From Blattamonas nauphoetae (taxonomy: Eukaryota > Preaxostyla > Oxymonadida), in assembly GCA_033064195.1 (NCBI GenBank), contig JARBJD010000007.1, positions 558,001-622,000 on the forward strand: a stretch of DNA of 64,000 nucleotides, in the 5' to 3' direction. Below the pieces are notes generated by a model. That model was not told where the DNA came from. It was given only the letters and a program-made list of their open reading frames with translations, and searched no databases. The position numbers were made by a program, and so were the translations under genes. Below are positions 21,344-31,774 of the stretch, piece after piece. Position 1 is the stretch's first letter, and every line of letters starts with the position of its first letter.

Positions 21344-21941
21344 TAGTGGCGTCACCAATCGGTGTCCTGTCACCAATCGGTGCTTTTTTCTGGACTTATC
21401 ACTTTAGGTCAAACTAAGAAAAAAATAAATTATTTGAATTATACTCTCACGCAATCCCGAGAAAACCTCAAAATACCCCCTTTAGCCCGTTGAAAAAAAT
21501 CGTTTTGGCAATATCTCAACAACCAATGTACCGATTTTGATGAAATTTTTCACAGAAATGTTTTTTTGGGGAAACGAACATTTTGACAAAAAATCGGAGA
21601 AAAAAATCTGGATATGTGGGAAGATAGAAAAAAACCCATATTTTTCTCGACAAAACCTTCTTAGGAAAAAAATCGGTTTATTTTTTGAGCACCATTTGTC
21701 GAGATTAATACGATCACAATGCCTTTTATTTGATTCAAAACGGATGGCTAGTTGAGGAGAAATGAGGGAAAAAAGTTAAGAAAAATGTGTACATTCGTAA
21801 CGGTATAGGTATTTTGAGGTTTTCTCGGGATCGAGCCGGAGAATAATTCAAAAATTTTATTTTTTTCTTAGTTTGACCAAAAGTGATAAGTCCAGAAAAA
21901 AGCACCGATTGATGACAGGACACCGATTGGTGACGCCACTA
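21344..21941. mobile_element. Small TIR element, second subfamily (MITE copy F)
   Basis: The terminal repeats are nearly perfect: TAGTGGCGTCACCAATCGGT at the left and the same sequence reversed at the right, extending through GTCCTGTCACCAATCGGTGC (left) and GTCCTGTCATCAATCGGTGC (right, reversed). TAA flanks both sides (21341-21343, 21942-21944). It is the same subfamily as copy D at 11440. Copy E was inserted directly next to it in the shared TAA. Confidence 0.85.
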
Positions 21942-21967
21942 TAAGAATGTCTCGGGTTGTTGAGTGA
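21942..21967. repeat. Right arm of the 26-bp inverted repeat flanking the nest
   Basis: TAAGAATGTCTCGGGTTGTT followed by GAGTGA is the exact reverse complement of 9927-9952. The following 330 bases, up to the kinase gene, are AT-rich and show no gene, repeat or RNA that I can identify. Confidence 0.65.
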
Positions 21968-22302
21968 CGGTAAACACCTTTCTGTCAACGAGATCCCTCG
22001 TCGATCATAATAAACACAGAATAAAACTGTTTTCTCTGTTCCTGGGAAGTCCCAACGGGGAATTTAGAGTTCATAGGTTGGTGCATACCCTAAGGGCGCC
22101 ACAAACTTGATCACACAAGTTGGTATTTATTTGTGAAATCTTTCTCATATTTGTGTTGTTAAGATTCAGACTTTGCAGAAAAGTCAAATATCACCCCATA
22201 TTGTGACAAACAACACATGATTTCGAATCTATCGAAAAACAAGTGATCAGCCCCATAGAAATCTTCTTCCATCCAACTTCTCGTCATTGACAGCAATTTA
22301 TC

Positions 22303-24708
22303 ATGTCCCAAGCGGAAAATCGTCTAGCAGATTGTATCTTACTCCTTTTTGTCGATTCATTTTTGTCTCTCAGATGAAATCCAACAAACAATCAATGAAC
22401 ATCAAGGGATCGTCCTCCAGAAGGTCCTTGACAAAACTGAAGGACTGGATTGTGCTATTCATAGTATCCAAAAAACTGAAGACAAACAAACTTACACTTT
22501 CGAGAACCTCATGTATGTATACTCGATGTTGAAGTCGCCATTCCTCCTAAATGTCGTGGATGCCTTTGAAGACTCAAAGACATACTACATCGTTCGTGAA
22601 TGGAGTGATAAACCAAATCTCCGTGAGTATGTTGCTGGAATTGTGAAAGACAAGGACCAAATCAAAGAGAACACACTCTGGGACATCATAGTTGCTGTTT
22701 CTCAGTCATTATACTTCCTACACATGAGTGGAATCGTTCATCGTCATCTCACACTCAACAATATTTTCATGCAAAACCAATCACATGCCCGAATCTCTGA
22801 TTTCAACATCTACCGTTTTTATGAAGATACAACAGAACTTGGAACAGATTTCATTGACGTTGCTGCACCAGAAGTCCTCCAAGAATGTCCCGTGTTCACA
22901 CCAAAATCTGATATATGGGCATTTGGCTGTATATTGTACGAAATTATCATGAAAGAAAGACCGTTTAAAGGCGAGACTGTCAGCGAATTGGAAAAGGCCA
23001 TTAAGGACGAAGACCCAAAGCCACTTCCACGTTACTTATCTCCTGAGGTCACATCTATGATATATTCCATGCTCAATAAAGATCCTCTTGAACGACCATC
23101 AATTGAAACAATGATGAAACTGACAAAGGCCAAACAACGTCTCAACACAGTAGTTCCAAATCTGTTTCCAGGGATGCCTGAATTACTCAAGGAACAGAAA
23201 CAACTTCTCGTCCGCTATGAATTCGAACGAAGGGAACAAGAACGTTTGGAAAAGCAGCTGGCTGCCCTGAAAAAGGACCCAACACTCGTCTTCCCAGTTC
23301 CTCCTTATCCACCACCGCATCTTCGAGGAATGTTCGATAAGAAACCCGCCCAAAAGAAAGAAGAGCCAAAACCAGAGCCGAACGAAAAGCAGGAGGGCAC
23401 AGACCAATCCGTCCTCAAAAACGAAGATGGAGAGGCTCCTTCTGAACAGACTGAGGATGGAGAAGCCAAGAACTCAGAAGAGCAGAAAGAAGAGAAGGAA
23501 GAAGACCCTATTAAAGAAGACCCCGACCGACCAGCAACTGAAAAGGAACTCCACGATGCCATTCGTTATTTGATGCGCACACAATATTTCCTTCGGGTGA
23601 AGCTCCCAAGACTTACACCATCTCAGTCATGCGCACTGACACTCTGGAGAGGACAGAACATTCTCTTGGCCAGAATGGATATGAGTATGTTTCATATTTG
23701 TTCCTTTCTGTTGTTTTCTTCATTTTTCAAGGCTGATGTCTTGAATTGCTCATTCCATTCATCGCTCTTCAATTCACCTTTCCCAACAGTGCCAAAGCTT
23801 GGATACGGTGATAATGCTCTTCCAATCGTACCTCCAGGCCATAAAATACGAATTGAGGGAAACAGAATCTGCCTCAAATCCGAAAAACGAGCTGTCATCC
23901 AGTTCGAACCTGCCATGCGCGGAGACATGTTCAGAATCGATTTTGGTTTTGTGGCGTCCGCAAAAGACCGTTGTGTGTTATCTATTCCAACACATTTGTC
24001 AACATATTTCCCTTTTTCGTACATCTCTCAACTTTTTTTCCTTCATTGTTCTTCCCTTTTTTGGCCCGATTCAGGGGTGGGTGTCTGCGACAAAGACTTC
24101 CAGTTTGATGAGGATTACGACCCTGGTGAGGATGGACACACTGCCACATATACAGGAGCAACGTTTGATCATTCATCACTGGATCTCATTCTAACCCTTC
24201 TCTTTCTCATCTTTCCAGCGGTGCTGTCTGGCATTGCGGTGGATACTACAATTCCAATCGGATTTATCATGACACTGATCATGTTGCTATGGAAGTTAAT
24301 TACACCGTCAATCCACCGACTCTTCACTTTCTCTGCTTTGATCAATACCAGCCAGTGTATTTTTCTGGAATCCCAGAGGATCTCCGCTTCTGGGTATGCG
24401 AAAATTCCATTCTCTATACCAATTTCTTCATCGTCATCTTTTCTCGTTCTTTCCTTGATTAACACTGGTTTCCACCTTGATCCATTCTCATATAGATTAT
24501 GCTTGGTGAACGAGGATGCACAGTTGAAATTCTCAACTACTCACAACCTTGCTATCAGCGGATCACAGATGTTGATAACATGGTCGCCCTGAAATGGGGA
24601 GAAAAGCCTCCAAAACGTCCAGCAAAGAAGGTATTCGTTCCTCCAATGGGAGATGACGTGAAAAAACCCAAAAAGACGACTTCACCTCTGTCCAAATCTA
24701 GCAAATAA
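22303..24708 (+). CDS. Protein pseudokinase with C-terminal SPRY-like module (six exons)
   Basis: The exons are 22303-22333, 22374-23684, 23790-23972 (5' site could be three bases earlier), 24075-24162, 24219-24393 and 24496-24708, giving 666 residues. Residues about 15-280 have a kinase fold: NEK/Ser-Thr-like lobes, APE as AAPEVLQECP, and DIWAFGCILYE. All three catalytic motifs are altered, however: the VAIK lysine position reads CAIH, the HRD loop reads HRHLTLNN, and DFG reads DFN. Catalysis is therefore unlikely, and a scaffolding or allosteric role is inferred. A Glu/Lys/Pro-rich linker (about residues 300-400) precedes a beta-rich domain with MFRIDFGFVASAKD, GAVWHCGGYYNSNRIYHD, VAMEVNYTVNPPTLHFLCFD and DLRFWIMLGERGCTVEIL, resembling SPRY/B30.2-type sandwiches. 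A Lys/Pro tail closes the protein. ATG 22303 is chosen because exon 1 splices in frame into the kinase N-lobe. Confidence 0.8.
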
Positions 24709-24872
24709 ATCTGTGTCACCTCTCTTCATTTGTTTATGTGTTCTTCATTTCGTGTGTTAACTATTTCACAAATTGTGATCTATTTTTGAATTTACTCCAC
24801 TTCATTCTGTACAAAGTTTGATTCAGCGTCCCTTCTCTGGACGGAACCATAGCCCTATTCTGATGAACTAAA

Positions 24873-27800
24873 ATGATCATTTTCCTCATTTCACTTTTCC
24901 CGTCCGCGCTTGGCACTATTGACATTACAGAATTACTTCTTATAAACAATCAAAACTCGACTTCTGCATCGAATGGACAGTCATTCAGAATCTCGGAAAA
25001 TTGCTCGATATCTAGTGCCCTAGTCTCTAACCGAAAACTTTCACTCGTTGGAAGTCTTGACAAATCTGTTGTGGGAATTGTGAAGTCATTTACTACCTCC
25101 TATATGTTTCTTGTGAAGAATAGTACTTTATCACTTGAGAACCTCATCATATCAACAGCACCAGCGGAAAAATTGGCTACTTTACAAGAGAATTCATCAC
25201 TAAATCTCATATGCCTTCGAATTCTGTTTTTTTCTCCGGAATTATCACTTATCCAGTCCAGTGGAGGTCATATCACAATTGTTGCTTCATCATTTATCTC
25301 CCTATCAGCAACCTCTTCCACAAACCATGCCTACTTCGTAGAAAACTCTTTATTTGATGTTTATACACAATTTGTCTCTCTTTCATTCTCCGACTGCACA
25401 TTTGCAGGCCGGGGAACACATTTCTGTCCAGAGCTATCGTCATCAACGTCAATCGTTGGCTGCTCCTTCACCAATATATCAGATATCTCCACACCACCAG
25501 ATCCTCGCCAATTTATTTCTCCAAACTTTCAAATTGTCGATGTTGATGTTCGAAATGTTCAACGTCTCTGTCCAGGAACCCTCACCGGCAGAATGAAAAC
25601 TGGATCGATCCTATTAACAAATTCTACATTCAGGCGAATTCATCAAAGTCTTTCACTCTCAGATCATCTTCATTCCGACTTTTCTGAACCCCAAATCTGT
25701 CCCGAACCAGATCCTCAGGTAAACTTGATTATTTATCCATCATCCAAAACCATCAAATGTGTCTTTGACGATATCTCAAGTACATCCTTTTCTCGGGATT
25801 TTTTTTCACTCAATTCCGGTCGTCACGACTTCGAGTCATGTTCATTTTCAGCCGTCGCAGAACCTTGCCATTCCACCATTCTCATCGAAAGGAGCAGTAT
25901 TTCGTTCCAAAACTGTTTCTTTCTCAGGAATAATGAGAATATATTGAACAACGGAGTCATTTTCCAGCGGACCGGAACACTTGTCATCTCGTCTTCATCA
26001 TTTTCTAACAACACAACTCCCTTTGCTGGTGGCTGTCTATGCACATCACCAAATGCTCATAGTTCCTTCCTCACCAACACCTCGTTCATTTCGAGCTCAG
26101 CAAAGCGAGGTGGAGCCATCCTCTTCAACAGTCCTGCCACAATCGCGTTTTCCGTCTTTACACAGAACTCGGCAGAAGAAGGAGGGGCGATCTGGGCCAG
26201 TCGGACCCATTTCTATCTTTTTGACTGCGTATTCCGACAAAACAAGGCAAAAGGACGTCATCCAGCTGGTGCGGCAATCGTACTTGTCGGATCGGACTCA
26301 GAGGACATCTTCTGCATCAAAGGGTGCCGTTTCGAGCACAACCACAACACTGTTCCAAGCCGTGGAGCAGATCTCGCTTTCTTCGATTCGGATGGAAAGT
26401 CGTTCGAGTCGTACTTGCTTAATTTGACAACCACAACAATCGATTCGATTGTCCTTATCGACACTGAAGATGCCCGAGTTCACCCAAATCTTTCTTCCTC
26501 TGTCTCTGTTGGAGATTCAGCTGAATCTTCGCTCCTTCACCACTCCAGTCTGATACCCATCAATCAGTCGCCCCATCCTCCCTCACAACTTGCCCAAAAC
26601 GAAGATACGATTGTCTCTGTTTCTGTTTCGTCCTCAGGCACTGATACTTCGCCATGTCTGACGGGGTCATCATCCTGTGCAACCTTTTCATATCTTATCA
26701 ATGGAATCGATATCTCTCGTGCCGACAGAGGATTCGGGTACCAGATTAGTCTTGCCTCCAACCAACATTTCACTCATTCCGAAGAAATAATTATCAATTG
26801 CACGCTGTCCCTGATAAGCTCTGGTTTTGTTGATTCAGACTCTTTCTCATCCCACGCCCGTCTCACGATGACAAATACCTTCAAGTTCAACACCACTTCC
26901 TTAGTCACTGTCACAGCGAAAGGAGTCCATTTTATCCGTACCCACGACATTGAAATCTTCTATTGCTACGGAGACACGACTATTCATCGCTGCATCATCT
27001 CCCAACCGTCATCCGAGGTCTTCTCAACTGTAGCATGTGTCAGCTCCGAGAAATCCCTCACCGTTACAGCGTCATCATTTTCCGGCATCCAATCAGAAGC
27101 ACCCGGAGCATGCATATCATTCGAAAGTGGTCTCTCAACACTCAGTGACACATCCTTCACCGACTGCGCCTCGAAGGACAGCGGAGGAGCTCTCTACATG
27201 AGCGGGTATGTCCAAAAAACGACGATCACCCGATGTGTGTTTGAAAACTGTCTGTCAACGGGAACCCAGAAACATGGAGGGGCGATCTGTATGGGGTCCA
27301 ACTCTTCTCACACCATCAGGGGCTGTCAGTTCATCCGATGCAGGTCACTGGATGCGAAGGGATGTGGTGGAGCGATTGAGATTTGGAGTACCGTTAACAC
27401 ATTCAAGATTGACATTGTTGATTGTCATTTCTTGGAATGCTGGGCCGGGTCGACCTTGGGGTCGTGCATCTTTTACAACCAAGATTTCCTCAAGGCATAC
27501 CGAACAATGTTTTCTCTGTCTGGATCATACGCGACGAATTGTGATTCACCACATCTCATCGGAGGGATATATCCTGCTGACGATGTTGATGTCGCAAAGG
27601 GATTGGACTATATCCTCACGACAGCGATTGGGTACACATCATACCGTGTGGATTCATCGTCATCGGACGAGACAGCTGGATGTGCACAGAGACAAGGATG
27701 CCAAACACTCACCACTGCCCTCGCTCAGGTCACTCACAGTAGATCTGGCCTCTTCCTGCAGGGTACGATCACTCACTCTGGTGCTATTGAAATGAAGGCT

Positions 27801-30635
27801 CCAGAAATGATGCTTGTTGGTACGTCAACAAGCACCACCCTTTCTCTTACCCCAACGGGAGTTGTAATCCCGATTTCTTCGTCACAAGCTTGTGAAATTG
27901 CACGTCTACAAATTATTCTTCAGAGCCTCCCACCCAACCATGCCATCATCACAACAAGCGGAACTCTCATCATGAACTCAGTCACCATCACAGTCTCCGT
28001 ATTATCGCCACTCACATCTCCATTCATTCTGGCGTCACTCGGAAATGGTGCAAAGCTAACGATCATCTCCACATCTTTTCCAACTCCAGAATCAACAAGT
28101 GGGCCAATCGGGGCGTACATTGATGTCGAACTGAGAGGATCCAGCTGTTTGGAATTCGACGGACTCCAGATTCAATCTGGCACAGTTTCAGACACACAAT
28201 ATGCAGTCCACATTGACTGCCAGTCAGCACTGCCAACAATTGTCCTTAACGACATTCAAGTCAAACGAACAAACAAAACAGGTTCAACAGATCCCCGAAA
28301 CTTCCTCTTCACAACAAGTTCTGTTTCGTATTTCGTCCTTTCATACAAACCCCAACTTCAGCCATTCTTTGAAGACGTCGATTTAATCAACCAAAATTTT
28401 GTGAAGGATGGGTTGCTCTCTGACCCAGTCCAATTCACATACTTCCCACCCGAAACTGAAGTCTCCAGTGTTCGGGCAGGCGGCTCTGATGCGGAGGACG
28501 GCACAGATTGTGGAATTCAGAGCTCAAAGAATTGCATGTCAATCCCGTATTCTCTCCTTCGAACAAACCTCTCCTCTTTCCGGATCGAGTTGGATGACAT
28601 CACCGTCAGCACACCTACCAACTTTCCAATCGATTGTGAAGTTGTGTCTTTAAAGGCCAACAACGAGAGGAGTTCTTATATAGTAACGAATCCTTTCTCC
28701 TTGACCTCCCCCATCTTCGAGTCATCTCATTCACTTACTCTCAACTCCCTCTCCTTTTCTCTTCCCTCTACCCAAATTTTCACATCTCTGATTTCTTCCA
28801 CATCCAGTTCCGCTCATCTTGCGATTACTTCTTGTGTTTTCGAAGGGGATCGACATCTTCGTGTTCCACTCGTCACCTCGCTCGGAGGCACCGTCCGAGT
28901 TGACAGAGCGACGTTGGACGAGAAGACAGTTGATTCACTTGCCACTTTATTTGATCTTGTCATCTCAGATACATCGCCATCATCCGCTTCTCTCTCCTCG
29001 CTAGTGATTAACAACATCCACGCTAATTATGATTCCCCTCTTCTTTCTCTTAGTCATACGGATCCTTCATCTTCGTCATCTTCTTCAAGCATCTTCCGAC
29101 TCGACTCACTCTCCTTCCAATCAATCTCTGTGTCATCGCAGACATCGCTCTCTTTCGGAAACAGCCCCGTTTGTGGATGGACATCTGCCGTCATCTCCAT
29201 CAAGTCTGGAACAGCCATACTAACAAACATCATCCTCTCCAATTGCGCTGTCGGAGGACTCCTTCTGACAAACGCTGTGGTTGTGATAGAATCAGGAGCC
29301 TTCACAACAAATGGACGGTTTCTCAACCCAACCACCATCTCAAAGAACATTCATGCGAGCAATTCTTCCCTGACAGTCAACGATGGAGTCTATTTTGATG
29401 CTGCTGATTCCAGACATTCGACAACCAATCTCTGGATCGATGCAGACGACTCATCAAGTGTCAAACTCTCAACCCCACGTCATCCTCTCTTCCACCCGAC
29501 CGTCATCTCTGCTGAGGGAGAATCTTCGTCAAACCATTCTGAGTTTGAGGTCACTTTGGTTTGCGCAAACCTAATCCCAGCCTGCACAGAGATGTCTGGT
29601 TTTGTCCGATCCACAAATGGAACTTCGCAATATATCGCATCATTCTCTCTGACCGTTTCATCAGACTCCAGAACAGTCATTGGAAGCTTCAACCTGTCCA
29701 ACCTGACCGACTATTTCCTGACGCAATGGGAAGCAGGCATCATTTTCGATTCCCACTCTCTCGTCTCTGATGCATATAAAATCAAGGAGGCCAATGTCCC
29801 TCCCTTTGAACCAGATCCTCCGGACCCCGAACCGCTCGCCAAGTGGGTGCCAGTATTTGTTGGAATCTTCGTTCCTGTCTTCTCTTTGATCGTGGTTGGG
29901 GTGATCGTACTCATCGTCGTTCTCCACCGTGTCCGCAAGAACAAGCAGAGGGATCAGTCCGACACAGATGCAAACGCATACGAAACAGCAGCTCAAGATG
30001 AAATGCAAACTGTGCACAATCCAACTGATATTGATGAAAATTGGGATTTCGACGGCCCAAGACCGAATGTTCCCAGCGCGGTTCCAGGTGAAATCAAACA
30101 TGCTGCAGATAGTTTAGTATTTCCAGAGCTCGATCCGCCGTCTTCGTCTTCATCACATGATCTTCCTCCTGTTCCATCTCCTCCCCCAATTGTAGAGGAT
30201 CCTCCCAAAGACGTCGCGACTGAATCGTTACCGTCACTCGGAGATCGTTGTCCCACACCAGACTTTTGGGATGGGGAACAAGAGGATGATGTCGACGATG
30301 ATGCAATTGATCTTCCTCTCCCTCCCCTTCCTCGTCTTGATTTAATTCCTCCTCCAACTCCGTCTCCTGCCCACAATGAGGAGTCCGATCCCATCCCTCC
30401 AGCCGATGACACTGAATCACAAATCGATGCTCTTCCTCCTCCACCCCCTCCTCCCCCTCCAGACCCTGTGGTTTCTGAATCTTCCGATGAACAAAAAACA
30501 TCATTTACTGAGTCAAAACCTGATCTTGATCAAGATATTCATGTTTTCTTCTCTGGTTTCCACCAAGTCGGAACCGACCAGTTCAACATGTCTTTTGATG
30601 ACGATGATTCTTTTGACCCTTCTCTTGATTTCTGA
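24873..30635 (+). CDS. Giant beta-helix (pectin-lyase-like) surface membrane protein
   Basis: This single exon encodes 1,920 residues. A signal peptide opens it (MIIFLISLFPSALG). The ectodomain is a Ser/Thr/Asn-rich series of short beta strands with recurring coil motifs: C..F-type turns, GGAI/GGCL steps and N-glycosylation sites. Examples are CVFENCLSTGTQKHGGAI near residue 795, GCQFIRCRSLDAKGCGGAI near 825 and SSSFSNNTTPFAGGCL near 380. These are typical of parallel beta-helix, Pmp-like adhesins. A single membrane segment lies at about residues 1,657-1,681 (VPVFVGIFVPVFSLIVVGVI), followed by RVRKNK as a stop-transfer. The 240-residue cytoplasmic tail is acidic and Pro-rich with a run of nine prolines, a possible SH3/profilin/EVH1 ligand. 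The family is known in parasitic and commensal protists as variable surface proteins; adhesion is inferred. It begins 164 bp after the pseudokinase stop. Confidence 0.85.
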   Translation: MIIFLISLFPSALGTIDITELLLINNQNSTSASNGQSFRISENCSISSALVSNRKLSLVGSLDKSVVGIVKSFTTSYMFLVKNSTLSLENLIISTAPAEKLATLQENSSLNLICLRILFFSPELSLIQSSGGHITIVASSFISLSATSSTNHAYFVENSLFDVYTQFVSLSFSDCTFAGRGTHFCPELSSSTSIVGCSFTNISDISTPPDPRQFISPNFQIVDVDVRNVQRLCPGTLTGRMKTGSILLTNSTFRRIHQSLSLSDHLHSDFSEPQICPEPDPQVNLIIYPSSKTIKCVFDDISSTSFSRDFFSLNSGRHDFESCSFSAVAEPCHSTILIERSSISFQNCFFLRNNENILNNGVIFQRTGTLVISSSSFSNNTTPFAGGCLCTSPNAHSSFLTNTSFISSSAKRGGAILFNSPATIAFSVFTQNSAEEGGAIWASRTHFYLFDCVFRQNKAKGRHPAGAAIVLVGSDSEDIFCIKGCRFEHNHNTVPSRGADLAFFDSDGKSFESYLLNLTTTTIDSIVLIDTEDARVHPNLSSSVSVGDSAESSLLHHSSLIPINQSPHPPSQLAQNEDTIVSVSVSSSGTDTSPCLTGSSSCATFSYLINGIDISRADRGFGYQISLASNQHFTHSEEIIINCTLSLISSGFVDSDSFSSHARLTMTNTFKFNTTSLVTVTAKGVHFIRTHDIEIFYCYGDTTIHRCIISQPSSEVFSTVACVSSEKSLTVTASSFSGIQSEAPGACISFESGLSTLSDTSFTDCASKDSGGALYMSGYVQKTTITRCVFENCLSTGTQKHGGAICMGSNSSHTIRGCQFIRCRSLDAKGCGGAIEIWSTVNTFKIDIVDCHFLECWAGSTLGSCIFYNQDFLKAYRTMFSLSGSYATNCDSPHLIGGIYPADDVDVAKGLDYILTTAIGYTSYRVDSSSSDETAGCAQRQGCQTLTTALAQVTHSRSGLFLQGTITHSGAIEMKAPEMMLVGTSTSTTLSLTPTGVVIPISSSQACEIARLQIILQSLPPNHAIITTSGTLIMNSVTITVSVLSPLTSPFILASLGNGAKLTIISTSFPTPESTSGPIGAYIDVELRGSSCLEFDGLQIQSGTVSDTQYAVHIDCQSALPTIVLNDIQVKRTNKTGSTDPRNFLFTTSSVSYFVLSYKPQLQPFFEDVDLINQNFVKDGLLSDPVQFTYFPPETEVSSVRAGGSDAEDGTDCGIQSSKNCMSIPYSLLRTNLSSFRIELDDITVSTPTNFPIDCEVVSLKANNERSSYIVTNPFSLTSPIFESSHSLTLNSLSFSLPSTQIFTSLISSTSSSAHLAITSCVFEGDRHLRVPLVTSLGGTVRVDRATLDEKTVDSLATLFDLVISDTSPSSASLSSLVINNIHANYDSPLLSLSHTDPSSSSSSSSIFRLDSLSFQSISVSSQTSLSFGNSPVCGWTSAVISIKSGTAILTNIILSNCAVGGLLLTNAVVVIESGAFTTNGRFLNPTTISKNIHASNSSLTVNDGVYFDAADSRHSTTNLWIDADDSSSVKLSTPRHPLFHPTVISAEGESSSNHSEFEVTLVCANLIPACTEMSGFVRSTNGTSQYIASFSLTVSSDSRTVIGSFNLSNLTDYFLTQWEAGIIFDSHSLVSDAYKIKEANVPPFEPDPPDPEPLAKWVPVFVGIFVPVFSLIVVGVIVLIVVLHRVRKNKQRDQSDTDANAYETAAQDEMQTVHNPTDIDENWDFDGPRPNVPSAVPGEIKHAADSLVFPELDPPSSSSSHDLPPVPSPPPIVEDPPKDVATESLPSLGDRCPTPDFWDGEQEDDVDDDAIDLPLPPLPRLDLIPPPTPSPAHNEESDPIPPADDTESQIDALPPPPPPPPPDPVVSESSDEQKTSFTESKPDLDQDIHVFFSGFHQVGTDQFNMSFDDDDSFDPSLDF

Positions 30636-30737
30636 GAAAATCATCTTAGGTTGTTTTCTATTTATTTCACATCGATATTTTTGTTTGTGCCTGTATTTTG
30701 ATCTTTGAGCAAAAAGTCAGATAAACAATCGAGAACA

Positions 30738-31253
30738 TACAGGGATGGCTCGAGGAACTGAGACCGAATTGTTCTCCCTCAATATTGCATTATTTTGTTT
30801 TTCCTTCAAATTCACCAGTGAAAGTGGTCATTCTCCTTATTTTGAAAAAACACCGAGATAATCTACAATTCTGCAAAATGAAGTGCGGGTGTTTGCGATC
30901 AATTGTCCCTTGTCCTATCGAGTGGTCCTCTGTGACTCTCGTCCAACAAACTTCGCCTCCATCATGCGTATGTTCCTCTTCTTCATTATTTCCGTCCTAT
31001 CTGGCCTTTCCAGCGCGAATGAGTTTTATGACTTCCTGCTCACTCAATTGGGCAAAGATGAGTTATTGAACCCTGGAAATGGTATGACATGCTAGTTTAA
31101 GTCTTTTAACCTTTCTCTTCCATTTATGTGGTTGTCGTACATTTTTGTATACTTTCAGAGGTTGACCGACTAAAACAGGCCAATTTTCTCCTGATTTGGC
31201 GAGATCTGTGACAATAAACAGGACAGGGGGAATAAAACACAGATTTCAGGACT
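30738..31253. repeat. Left arm of a perfect 516-bp inverted repeat
   Basis: As far as I can align by eye, 30738-31253 and the reverse complement of 31775-32290 are identical without indels. Identity fades just beyond the inner ends (GACACC..TGA is still shared). The arms flank a 521-bp spacer. Each arm carries one complete two-exon gene for a small secreted protein. Identity through intron and flanks points to a very recent duplication, gene conversion, or an assembly fold-back. Confidence 0.85.
30964..31211 (+). CDS. Small secreted protein, copy 1 (two exons)
   Basis: Exon 1 is 30964-31081, the intron 31082-31158 (GTATGA...TTTCAG, 77 nt) and exon 2 31159-31211. The product is about 56 residues: a clear signal peptide (MRMFLFFIISVLSGLSS) followed by a short mature part (ANEFYDFLLTQLGKDELLNP, then EVDRLKQANFLLIWRDL) rich in Leu and charged residues and without cysteines. 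An upstream in-frame ATG at 30883 would bury the signal peptide, so 30964 is preferred. I do not recognise the family. The gene could also be the 5' portion of a longer secreted protein that lost its 3' exons. Copy 2 converges on it from the other arm. Confidence 0.55.
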
Positions 31254-31774
31254 AGAAATGTCTCGACACCCTGACATGTGGTTCTGTTGAAGATTCCTGA
31301 AGTTCGAAAATGAAGCGCGGGAAACACCAGAGATTGCCCCTTTATCGTGTCTCAATTCATTTTACCTGTAATTCTACTCCTTCCACATCACATTCATGTC
31401 TTTTTCTCCTTTCTTTCTTTCAAGTCCTCTTCACACTGAGGCAAAACGATTCAATCGCGATTGGTGAAATGTGGAATCATAAAAAGGAACAAATAATATC
31501 TTCAACAGCATTTCTCTCCAAAGAGGACGTCCAATCTTGCTCATTTGTAACGTGTTTCTCCCTCTGATCGGTGTTTTGAGTTGTTCTGTTTTGTGTCCAA
31601 TCAAGATCGGTACAAACAGGTTACTGTGAAACAAAATCAGAAAGTTGAAGTCAAACCCTGATTCCCTTCAGTTTATTGACGCGGTTGGCGCACCGTAGGA
31701 GGACAAACGGCTGTGATCACCCATTTTCCAACTGACGCTAATTCAACTATCTTTCAAGGTGTCGATACTTCCTA
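31254..31774. other. Spacer between inverted arms; no gene seen
   Basis: This AT-rich spacer has an 85-codon plus-strand frame (31310-31567) and a 67-codon minus-strand frame, neither recognisable. It is the interval into which transcripts of both convergent arm genes would run. Confidence 0.4.
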
